In this document: positions 57,678-64,000 of the stretch, piece after piece | How the letters are laid out: each line of letters starts with the position of its first letter | How positions within the stretch are numbered: the first letter of the stretch is position 1 | Origin: Paenibacillus spiritus | GTDB lineage: Bacteria; Bacillota; Bacilli; Paenibacillales; Paenibacillaceae | Assembly (NCBI RefSeq): GCF_008710135.1 | Contig: NZ_VYKK01000030.1 | Location: forward strand, 62,001-126,000 | DNA length: 64,000 bases | Direction of reading: 5' to 3' | Position numbers and translations under genes: made by a program | Notes under the pieces: generated by a model | What the model saw: the letters and a program-made list of their open reading frames with translations, nothing else | Database searches by the model: none | Told to the model about the DNA's origin: nothing

Positions 57678-58406
57678 TCAAGCGAGGTCCCGGCGCTTCA
57701 GCCGCTGCAGCGTCCACCGGCCCATCAGCAGCAGGGAGGCCGCTCCGGCTGAGAGCATGCCCCACGGAAGCGGCGAAGCCAGTCCCCGGTCCCGGCATAA
57801 GCGGGCCGAGAACAGCAGGAGATTCCCGCCGGACAAGCCGACCGCTCCGGCAACCCCGGCAATCAGAGCCACCAGCACCACCATGGCCACAAAGTACATT
57901 CTGCCGCTGTGAGCCATCTCGAAGTGAATGAATACCGAGGTGATCACCAGACCGTAGCCGATCCAGGCCAGCACAAAGGCCAGATAGGCTGCCGGCGGCA
58001 GCGAATGCCGGGCATCGGGACTGAGCGCATACAGCAGGCCGAAGAAGATCAGGCCGTTTAGGCAGAAGGCTAGCAGAGACTGGAGCTGTCTTTTGCACAG
58101 AACCGCCTTCGACGGCACCGGCAGCGTACGCAGATAGGAGAGCGTCTTCGTGTACACATCGCTGCCCCAGTAACGCAGGGACCGGCGGCAGTAGACAAAG
58201 CCCAACATCGGCACCGTCAGCAACAGCAGATAGTCCGCAATAATCATCGGGTCCTGGTCCTTCAATCTCTCCTGCAGCATGACTCCGGTGAATAATCCGA
58301 AGTAGCCCATCATCACCAGGGAGAACGCCACGACCTTGATGATCCGCATTCGGGTACCCATCATCTCGCTCTTAAGCAAAAACCAGGCTTCTCTCATCGT
58401 ACTCAT
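57678..58406 (-). CDS. ABC-type permease-like membrane protein (operon leader)
   Basis: This protein of about 242 residues has six hydrophobic segments, a basic cytoplasmic N-terminus (REAWFLLKSEMMGTRMRIIK) and a basic end (LQRLKRRDLA). It looks like the membrane half of a YtrC/YtrD-type ABC transporter and would pair with the YtrB-like ATPase. Start choice is uncertain: TTG 58418, ATG 58406 or ATG 58397. ATG 58406 has the best purine-rich stretch upstream. It is the first gene of a five-gene operon. Confidence 0.8.
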   Translation of the reverse strand: MSTMREAWFLLKSEMMGTRMRIIKVVAFSLVMMGYFGLFTGVMLQERLKDQDPMIIADYLLLLTVPMLGFVYCRRSLRYWGSDVYTKTLSYLRTLPVPSKAVLCKRQLQSLLAFCLNGLIFFGLLYALSPDARHSLPPAAYLAFVLAWIGYGLVITSVFIHFEMAHSGRMYFVAMVVLVALIAGVAGAVGLSGGNLLLFSARLCRDRGLASPLPWGMLSAGAASLLLMGRWTLQRLKRRDLA

Positions 58407-58435
58407 TGATTTCTTCAACCTCGCTCATGTGTGCT

Positions 58436-58486
58436 TACTGTATATATCTATATGCACAGTATAATCACACGGCAAATAGGCGTCAA
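58436..58486 (-). promoter_or_regulatory. Promoter and operator of the YtrA-type operon
   Basis: On the reverse strand TTGACG (58486-58481), 17 bases, TATACT (58463-58458) form a strong promoter. The inverted repeat TACTGT-N14-ACAGTA (58436-58461) overlaps the -10 and start, with outer GTGTG/CACAC arms one base off centre. This is the expected place for YtrA autorepression. Confidence 0.75.
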
Positions 58487-58497
58487 TATTTTCCTGC

Positions 58498-58557
58498 AAA
58501 AAAAGAGAACCCGGCCAGCCTGTCCGAAGATTTCTCTTCTTGGCTGGCCGGGTTCTC
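58498..58557 (-). terminator. Strong terminator after KGG-repeat gene
   Basis: A 16-bp stem GAGAACCCGGCCAGCC with complement is followed by TTTTTTT on the reverse strand. It separates the stress gene from the ABC operon promoter. Confidence 0.85.
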
Positions 58558-58648
58558 CGGCGTTCCCTCATTTATGGCTCCTCCGGAACCGGCGCGTTCT
58601 TGGCGCAGACCCGCTCCCGGGACCGGACCCGAATCATCGGGAGATCAA

Positions 58649-58966
58649 TTAGGAGCGTCCGCCTTTGCGGCCCGCTTCTTCGCGGCTCATCTTGCCGTTG
58701 CCTTCATTGCCGTTGCCGCGGGCTTCGCCGCCCTTGCGGCCGATTTCCTGATAGAACTCTTTATCGTGGCTGTCGGAGGTTGCTTCTCCGCCTTTTTTGC
58801 CGATTTCCTGATAGAAATCCTTGTCATGATTCTCGGAGGTTGCTTCTCCGCCCTTCTTACCGATCTCTTGATAAAATTCTTTGTCGTGATTCTTGGATGT
58901 AGCTTCTCCGCCCAGACGACCTGCTTCTTCGCGACTCATCTTGTTGTTCTCATCGTTTCTTGCCAT
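58649..58966 (-). CDS. gsiB: GsiB-like KGG-repeat stress protein
   Basis: This 105-residue very hydrophilic protein has three tandem 20-residue repeats of the form GGEATSKNHDKEFYQEIGKK (residues 19-78), framed by single MSREEAGR-GG motifs at both ends. This is the KGG/con-10 signature of GsiB, a glucose-starvation and general-stress protein of hydrophilin type thought to protect against water loss. The ATG at 58966 has GGAG ten bases upstream. I could not find a convincing SigB promoter (GTTT-N-GGGTAT) upstream. Confidence 0.93.
   Translation of the reverse strand: MARNDENNKMSREEAGRLGGEATSKNHDKEFYQEIGKKGGEATSENHDKDFYQEIGKKGGEATSDSHDKEFYQEIGRKGGEARGNGNEGNGKMSREEAGRKGGRS
58733..58912. repeat. 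60-bp coding tandem repeat (three copies)
   Basis: Three copies of a 60-bp unit encode the 20-residue KGG repeats of the GsiB-like gene, with mostly synonymous or conservative differences. Confidence 0.85.
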
Positions 58967-59189
58967 TTCCAACTCACTCCTCTGAATTTGTGGTAGTAGG
59001 GTGTGCCATGCGGCAACACTCTGTATTTAAACGTCTGCCCGTTATTCAAACGGATTTCACATCAAATGGGAAGTTCGTCCCGCCCTCACTCCCGCCTCTC
59101 CTCGTGATACCCATCCGGCGGAACGGCAATCTGGGAAGAAGGTCTCTTTTTGCCGGACGCCGCCTTTGGCAGAGAGCCTTGGAACGAGC

Positions 59190-59219
59190 GGAACCGCCGG
59201 CCTGACGGCCGGCGGTTCC
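59190..59219. terminator. Hairpin after DUF420 gene
   Basis: A perfect 13-bp stem GGAACCGCCGGCC with a 4-base loop lies 13 bp after the stop. No T-run. The rest of 58967-59189 shows no gene. Confidence 0.55.
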
Positions 59220-59232
59220 TGTACTTGCGAGC

Positions 59233-59697
59233 TTAGGCTCCTATTATAATTTCCCATACCGGCTTGGTGTGGCCGCCCGGATACATCAGGTACAGCAGCA
59301 CATAGACCGTACTTCCCGTGATGGCCGTAATGAACCAAATGACTGCCGTTACTCGTCCCCATTTGCGATGCTTCGCATACTTCTCCCGGAAGCCGAGCAC
59401 CAGCGTCGTAATCCCGAAGACAGCGGCGACCGAAGCCAACACAATATGAAAGATCAGGAAGACGTAGTACAGACCCGACAGATGCGGGGGGCCGTTCCAG
59501 TCGGTGTTGCCCACAAACAGCGTCCGCGACGCATACACCAGAAAGAACAGAATCGCGAACACAGCGGCCCAGATCATAGTCTTCTTGTGCGCTTCGCGCT
59601 TGCCTTGAATAATGAGTCGCCAGCCGACCGCCACCAGTATCGCGCTGATTACGATAAAGGATGTGCTGATCGTCGGAAACACGGTGAATATGTCCAT
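59233..59697 (-). CDS. DUF420 membrane protein (CtaM/YozB-like)
   Basis: This 154-residue protein has four membrane helices and conserved His and Trp residues (SFIVISAILVAVGWRLIIQGKREAHKKTM, YYVFLIFHIVLASVAAVFG, KYAKHRKWGRVTAVIWF). DUF420 proteins such as CtaM are needed for maturation of haem-copper oxidases in Firmicutes. GAGGAGG precedes the ATG. No cytochrome oxidase genes adjoin it here. Confidence 0.88.
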   Translation of the reverse strand: MDIFTVFPTISTSFIVISAILVAVGWRLIIQGKREAHKKTMIWAAVFAILFFLVYASRTLFVGNTDWNGPPHLSGLYYVFLIFHIVLASVAAVFGITTLVLGFREKYAKHRKWGRVTAVIWFITAITGSTVYVLLYLMYPGGHTKPVWEIIIGA

Positions 59698-59810
59698 TCC
59701 GATCCTCCTCGAAGCTTCCCTGTACCGGGCAGCTCCTGTTTACACAGTCTGCCCGTTCTCTTGTTTATACCATTGATACGGGACAAAGCCAAGTCCGGTT
59801 CTCCAACAAC

Positions 59811-59829
59811 AAAAAACCGCACCCGCGGT
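59811..59829 (-). terminator. Terminator after small gene 59905
   Basis: ACCGC-GGGT-GCGGT followed by TTTTT on the reverse strand. The stem is short (5 bp) but the T-run is good. Confidence 0.5.
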
Positions 59830-59904
59830 CCTGCCGCTTCGGTACGGTTGAATTCCAGTTCATCATGTAAGTTCGCGCTTGCTGCGCCGCGAGATGCGCT
59901 TCGG

Positions 59905-60093
59905 TCAGGAGACGGAAGAATTCATTCTGCCGAGCTCATGCTCGACCACCATCGTCAGTTCTTCCTCATAGCCGCCCGTAATCCGGTATTTCCGGACATA
60001 TTCCTTGACGAATTTCTTGGGGTCCTTTGGCCGAAAAATCCGTGTCATCTCCCGCAGACTTTCCTTGACTTCATTGTGACCTTTGCTTGCCAT
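59905..60093 (-). CDS. Small conserved-type soluble protein, 62 residues
   Basis: A highly charged protein starting MASKGHNEVKESLREMTRIF at an ATG with GGGAGGG upstream. It contains RPKDPKKFVKEYVRKYRITGGYEEELTMVV and ends in SSVS. Strong ribosome site, helical amphipathic content and a downstream terminator support it. I do not know its function. The gap 60094-60606 upstream holds no other gene I can support. Confidence 0.72.
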   Translation of the reverse strand: MASKGHNEVKESLREMTRIFRPKDPKKFVKEYVRKYRITGGYEEELTMVVEHELGRMNSSVS

Positions 60094-60606
60094 GATCAGT
60101 TCCCTCCCAAAACATTGAAATGAATGCTCCGTCGTAGAGAATGCATGATGAAAAGTCCGCCGTTGCTTCTCGAAAATGCGGGCTGCCGTCAGGCTTGCGC
60201 GGCCCTGGGGCCGCATGCCGCATCTTCGGCTCGGCGCGGCTTCCGAAGAAGTCCCTCGTGAGCCTCCGGCCAGCATGCCGGTGAAGCAGGTTCGTCTATT
60301 TTGGGTCTGAGAAATGCAGGGGCGAATTACGCACCTGACCGTATAATAACCCGAAACCCAGGGGTCTGAATCATTGTACGGGTCTTATCCCCTTATTGTA
60401 ACATATTCCGGACCAAGTTCCACCTTACCTGTCAACCATCCGCCAAAAAAATTTATTTCTCCCTGTCCGGAAACGGGAATACCTGTTCTATTATATACCG
60501 GAACCCGAACATTCGTACAGGGACCAGACGATTATATGCGAGAATGGGTAAGAATAAGGATAGACAGGCATTGCGCCTTATCCCTTCATTAGCGAGGAGC
60601 TGCTCC

Positions 60607-61641
60607 ATGAAACAACCTGTACCCATTCTGCAGTCTCCGCAGCGGGCCGTCCCGTTCCTGCCCGCTGCCCGTCCCGAGGATACCGGCACCGCGCCGGACC
60701 CGCTTGAGGAAGCGCACCGCACCGTACTGCGCGAGTACGGCAAAATGCACAGCATGCTCGTTGCACGCGGAGGCCGCCTCATCTTCGAGCGCTATTACGG
60801 CGAAGGCGCGCCGGCCCGGCTGAACGATCTCCGCTCGGCCACCAAGAGCGTCACTTCGCTGCTTGTGGGAATCGCCGCCGGCCGGGGAGACCTGCCCGGC
60901 ATTGAAACGCCCGCTGCCGGAATTCTCCGCCGCCATGTGCCTTACCTTCACTCGGAAGAGCTGCCGGAGATTACGCTCCGGCATCTGCTCACCATGACAG
61001 CGGGCTTCAGCTGGCAGACCGGCAAGCGGCTCGGCGAGCCGCTCATCGCGAAGTTCCACCGCGCCCGGCGGTGGGCCTCTTTTGCCATGAGCCTGCCCAT
61101 TATCCGCGAGCAGATCGGAACGTTCCAGTACCGCAGCACCGACTCGCATCTTCTCTCCATGGCGCTGACCGAATGCACGGGGCTGGACGCCTTCAGCTAT
61201 GCCAGGGAGCATCTGTTCGGTCCGCTCGGCATTGAACACGCGGCCTGGAACGCCAGCCCCGAGGGGCACAGCATGGGCCATATCGGGCTGCACCTGACCT
61301 CGCGCGATCTCATCAAGCTCGGCATCTGCCTGCTGGAGGACGGCCGGTACGGGCAGAAGCAGATTGTGCCCGCCGAATGGCTGAAGGATGCGCTGTCCGC
61401 CCAGACCTCCGGCTATCCCGCCTACGGCGACTACGGCTACCAGTTCTGGACAGGCGTCATGTCCGGTCAGCCGTTCACTCTGGCGCACGGACACGGCGGA
61501 CAGCAGATTCTGCTGCTTCCCCGCCTGGATGCGGTCATCGTGTTCACTGCGGAGAGCCGCACCGGCCACTGGAAGCATCCGCGCAAGCTTGTGGAGCAGC
61601 ATTTGATCCCGGCGATGACCGGCGCCGCCAGCCGTTCCTAG
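60607..61641 (+). CDS. Serine hydrolase, beta-lactamase/PBP4* family
   Basis: This 344-residue protein of the class-C beta-lactamase fold has the SxxK motif in RSATKSVTSLL, the second motif YRSTDSH (Tyr-x-Ser in place of Tyr-x-Asn), LTMTAGFSW and the third-motif block HGHGGQQILLLP. There is no signal peptide, so a cytoplasmic esterase or amidase is more likely than a beta-lactamase. GAGGAG lies seven bases before the ATG at 60607. Confidence 0.88.
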   Translation: MKQPVPILQSPQRAVPFLPAARPEDTGTAPDPLEEAHRTVLREYGKMHSMLVARGGRLIFERYYGEGAPARLNDLRSATKSVTSLLVGIAAGRGDLPGIETPAAGILRRHVPYLHSEELPEITLRHLLTMTAGFSWQTGKRLGEPLIAKFHRARRWASFAMSLPIIREQIGTFQYRSTDSHLLSMALTECTGLDAFSYAREHLFGPLGIEHAAWNASPEGHSMGHIGLHLTSRDLIKLGICLLEDGRYGQKQIVPAEWLKDALSAQTSGYPAYGDYGYQFWTGVMSGQPFTLAHGHGGQQILLLPRLDAVIVFTAESRTGHWKHPRKLVEQHLIPAMTGAASRS

Positions 61642-61728
61642 AACCCGTCCCTGCCCGCCGGCATAAGTTGTCCCGCTCCCGCATAGTCTGAGCATATGCA
61701 GACAGACCAACCAAGGAGCGTGAACGCC

Positions 61729-62067
61729 TTGTCCCCCTTCCGATCCTCCACCGGCCTCCCGGATTTCGCCGCGGCGGCCCTGTGCTATGCGATTCCGTTT
61801 GCCGGTTCCGTCGTCTTCCTTGCCCTTGAGAAACGCAGCCGCTTCGTTCTGTTCCACGCCCTGCAATCGCTGCTTGCCTTCGGCGCGCTCATGGCCGGAC
61901 ATATCGTCGCTGGCTTCATCCCGATCCTCGGCCCGCCGATTGCCGCCCTGCTCTCGCTGCTGGGCCTGGGGCTGTGGCTCTTCATGATCTTCCACAGCCT
62001 GCGCGGCCACTGGTACCAGCTCCCCTGGGCGGGGCCGCTGGCGGATCGGCTGATGCGGGGGTTGTAG
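61729..62067 (+). CDS. DUF4870/Tic20-like membrane protein
   Basis: This protein of about 112 residues has three membrane helices (FAAAALCYAIPFAGSVVFL, LLAFGALMAGHIVAGFIPILGPPIAALLSLLGLGLWLFMI split by a turn) and the motif EKRSRFVLFHALQSLL. That motif, close to KxxRFHAxQS, marks the DUF4870/Tic20-like family of unknown role. A TTG at 61729 has AAGGAG ten bases upstream and is preferred. An ATG at 61696 in frame lacks a ribosome site. Confidence 0.82.
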   Translation: MSPFRSSTGLPDFAAAALCYAIPFAGSVVFLALEKRSRFVLFHALQSLLAFGALMAGHIVAGFIPILGPPIAALLSLLGLGLWLFMIFHSLRGHWYQLPWAGPLADRLMRGL

Positions 62068-62092
62068 AGGAGAGATTTATTGGAAAAGTAAA

Positions 62093-62141
62093 GGCAAGAG
62101 AGACGCATACCCAGTCCTAACCGGTATGCGTCTCTCTTGCC
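62093..62141. terminator. Perfect 19-bp hairpin between convergent genes
   Basis: GGCAAGAGAGACGCATACC and its exact complement around an 11-base loop separate the DUF4870 gene (+) and the ASCH gene (-). It also marks one border of the AT-rich patch. Confidence 0.6.
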
Positions 62142-62173
62142 AACAGTTCCATCTTGTACCCAGAGTGCTGTTG

Positions 62174-62599
62174 TTAAAATAGCAGGGGTTCAAATTGTTC
62201 ATTCTTTTGCGATATAGGCCTGTAATTATCATCGACATAAAAGAAGGATTGGGGCGGTGTAAACGGAAAATCGAAGGCTTTGGGATCTATAGGCTCGCTG
62301 TAACGTTCAATTTCTCCAATTTTAATTGCATACGCTTTATCTCTGCGGTTGAAATATTTCTTATAAAAGCTGTGTGTAATCCCTGAGAAATGATTCGTCT
62401 TTCTCCAAATGGAGTCTGGCTCACCATTTAAAATAGCTTCTATGCTAAATTCTCCTACTATTCTCCCTTCGGGCATTGTCGAATAAATTACAACCTTATC
62501 AACCTCTTTTTTGAAAATTGTCTTGCGGTATTCGTATTTCTTTTCTTCGCTGAATATTTTGGCAACAAACTCAGGCTTAATCGATAGCAATACTTTCAC
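62174..62599 (-). CDS. ASCH-domain protein (PUA-like)
   Basis: This 141-residue protein starts VLLSIKPEFVAKIFSEEKKYEYRKTIF, the classic ASCH/COG4933 N-terminus, with the family GEKxYEYRK-type nucleic-acid-binding strand. It continues VDKVVIYSTMPEGRIVGEFSIEAIL. ASCH domains are predicted RNA-binding PUA-like modules, some with ribonuclease activity. The start is GTG with GGTGGAG upstream. It overlaps the restored end of the decayed gene upstream by about 23 bases, so the two once formed a coupled pair. Base composition is AT-rich versus the surroundings. Confidence 0.82.
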   Translation of the reverse strand: MKVLLSIKPEFVAKIFSEEKKYEYRKTIFKKEVDKVVIYSTMPEGRIVGEFSIEAILNGEPDSIWRKTNHFSGITHSFYKKYFNRRDKAYAIKIGEIERYSEPIDPKAFDFPFTPPQSFFYVDDNYRPISQKNEQFEPLLF

Positions 62600-63107
62600 T
62601 CACTCCACCTTCTTTAAGTATTTGATCTAATTGATTATCTGTCAGTGGGAGAAAAGACCATCTTAATTTACGTCCTTAATCTATCCCTATCTCCTCAATC
62701 AGTTTTTTTCTGATCAGCCTTTTACTAAGGGCTGCATTGTATGTCATTTTTATAGTATAACATTTGCCTTGATCATACCAATATCGTAAATCTTCTTTAT
62801 CAAATACGCTGTACGTGCTGGCATAAGCATAAAAACTGTTAAAGTCAGCAAATTCGTTCTGGCTTCTAACTTCCTCTACTACACAAATCGAAGTCGCTAC
62901 AGAACTGTACTCTGCCTTTTGGCCTTGTGTAGCGGTCCTGTACATTACCAATATATCTCCGCGAGTGTATAATAGGTTTAGCGGATGGATGGTTCGATAG
63001 TTCCCCCTCTTTCTACATTTTTCAATAAATTTCTCCAAGATCCAAAGGAAATACTTCCAAAAAAATCAATTTTTCTAAGAGATATACAAAACGTATCCAA
63101 ATAATCA
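62577..63107 (-). pseudogene. Remnant of a GNAT/PUA-like two-domain protein
   Basis: The open frame 63038-62676 (FIEKCRKRGNYRTIHPLNLL to KKLIEEIGID) looks like the C-terminal PUA-like half of proteins that carry an N-terminal acetyltransferase. After its TAA at 62678-62676 the same frame runs on as GRKLRWSFLPLTDNQL and DQILKEGGVSESIAID to a stop at 62577, a natural end. At the other side another frame reads DTFCISLRKIDFFGSISFG then SWR before one missing A near 63030 shifts it. The N-terminal domain is gone. The family placement is from memory of related sequences and is less certain than the lesions. Confidence 0.6.
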
Positions 63108-63127
63108 TGCATGATTGGAGCGCTTCC

Positions 63128-64000
63128 ATGTATTTGTTCATCATAAATCCCCGCGCGGGCGGCGGGGCGGCCGCCAAGGTATGGCAGGCGGCCCAGGAGA
63201 CGCTGCGGGAGCGCAGCGTCTCCTACGAAGCGCTGCTTACAGGCAGCGCGGAGACCGCCGGCGCCGAGATCGCCCGGGCGCTGGGCCGCCGCGCCGGCGC
63301 CTGGACCGCCGCCGTCGTCATCGGCGGCGATGGCACGCTGCACAGCGCGCTCGGCGCTATCGCGGCGCACGGCGTGCCGCTGGGGATCGTTCCCGCCGGC
63401 TCCGGGAACGACACGGCCCGCGGCTTCGGCGTGCCGCTGGACGCGCCGAAGGCGCTGGAAGCCGCGCTGGCCGGATGCGCGGCTCCGGCCGACATGCTTC
63501 GCGCCGGCAGCCGGAACACCGTGACGGCGGTCGCCAGCGGCTTCGACGCGCAGGTCGCAGTGAACGTCAACCGCAGCCGCTACAAGGCCGTCTGCAACGC
63601 CCTGCGCGCCGGACGGCTGGCCTATCTCATCGGCGTGCTGCATACGCTCGCGACCTTCAAGCCGTGCCGGGCCCGCGTCGTCTGCGGCGGCGAAGAACGG
63701 TTCTTCGAGGACGTCTGGCTCGCCTCGGTCTGCAACCTGCCGTCCTACGGCGGGGGCCTGCGGATTGCGCCGCAGGCCGACAGCGCCGACGGCCTGCTCG
63801 ACGTCTGCGTCGTGCACGGGATCGGCCGCTGGAAGCTGCTCCGGCTGTTCCCGACGCTGCTCCGCGGCAGCCATGTGAAGCTGCCGTATGTAACCATGCT
63901 CCGCGGCGCCGAGGCGGAGATCGCCTTCGAGCGGCCGATGCCCGCCATCGGCGACGGGGAGCCGCTGCCCGCAGGGCCCCTCGCCGTACGCTGCGAGCCC
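63128..64000 (+). CDS. Diacylglycerol/lipid kinase family protein (YegS/DagK-like), partial
   Basis: An ATG at 63128 with TTGGAG seven bases upstream opens a frame that stays open to the window end (291 codons). It starts YLFIINPRAGGGAAAKVW and has the nucleotide-binding VVIGGDGTLHSAL and GIVPAGSGNDTARGFGVP, then the second domain with NLPSYGGGLRIAPQADSADGLLDV. The family phosphorylates diacylglycerol or related lipids at the membrane. Only about the last 10-20 residues should be missing. GC content rises sharply from the AT-rich patch just before it. Confidence 0.92.
   Translation, partial: MYLFIINPRAGGGAAAKVWQAAQETLRERSVSYEALLTGSAETAGAEIARALGRRAGAWTAAVVIGGDGTLHSALGAIAAHGVPLGIVPAGSGNDTARGFGVPLDAPKALEAALAGCAAPADMLRAGSRNTVTAVASGFDAQVAVNVNRSRYKAVCNALRAGRLAYLIGVLHTLATFKPCRARVVCGGEERFFEDVWLASVCNLPSYGGGLRIAPQADSADGLLDVCVVHGIGRWKLLRLFPTLLRGSHVKLPYVTMLRGAEAEIAFERPMPAIGDGEPLPAGPLAVRCEP

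Noticed and set aside
58733..58912. Regular 60-bp repeats as a possible CRISPR array
   Set aside because: The repeats are contiguous, in frame and encode KGG units; no spacers.

Overview
The window looks like chromosomal DNA of a high-GC member of the Paenibacillaceae (Paenibacillus, Saccharibacillus or Cohnella type). The reasons are the S-layer-homology surface protein, LplB/YtcP-type sugar transporters paired with YesM/YesN two-component systems, a glgC-glgD pair, a YtrA-type GntR regulator, a LipL-type octanoyltransferase and strong AGGAGG ribosome sites. It holds about 57 protein genes or gene remnants. I saw no rRNA, tRNA, CRISPR array, insertion sequence or prophage.

Layout. 1-4250 (-): glycogen operon glgC-glgD-glgP, with glgP cut by the window edge. 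4681-7602 (+): an OmpR-type two-component system and a short FAD oxidoreductase. 7735-24442 (-): a large galactan-utilisation locus. In transcription order it contains solute-binding lipoprotein 2, YesM-type kinase, YesN-type regulator, two ABC permeases, solute-binding lipoprotein 1, GH42 beta-galactosidase, a multidomain GH53 endo-galactanase with cohesin and dockerin-like modules, an SLH protein with a cohesin-like module, and a TauE/SafE-type transporter. 24621-37184: mixed housekeeping genes, including a GDSL esterase, a FusB-type EF-G-binding protein, a polyprenyl-phosphate glycosyltransferase pair, a frameshifted phosphatase, an alkyltransferase-like DNA-repair protein, and a SulP transporter with an ArsR regulator. 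37380-41976 (-): a MacB-like ABC exporter with a large exported repeat protein. 42258-52123: a MarR/nitroreductase/monooxygenase operon, LipL, a CHAD protein, SDR and MFS genes, and a TetR/MMPL pair. 52277-58406 (-): a frameshifted MFS gene, a frameshifted lipoprotein gene and a YtrA-type ABC operon. 58649-64000: small stress and membrane proteins, a serine hydrolase, an AT-rich patch with a decayed gene next to an ASCH gene, and a diacylglycerol-kinase-like gene running off the end.

Main discovery. Four promoters of the galactan locus (lipoprotein 2, the regulator itself, the permease operon, the galactanase) share a direct repeat of the form TCGTTG-N15-TCGTTG. Its period is exactly 21 bp, and it sits 33-34 bp upstream of each -10 hexamer. 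This is what an AraC-type response regulator site should look like, and it ties the cluster into one regulon. A CcpA-type cre site lies just downstream of the lipoprotein-2 promoter.

How it works together (inference). The surface galactanase, possibly held at the cell wall through cohesin/dockerin contacts with the SLH protein, cuts galactan. Either lipoprotein delivers oligosaccharides to the shared permease pair. GH42 releases galactose inside the cell. The kinase/regulator pair switches the system on.

Several genes carry single-base lesions (30612-31159, 52277-53523, 53539-53959, 62577-63107). These may be real pseudogenes or sequence errors.
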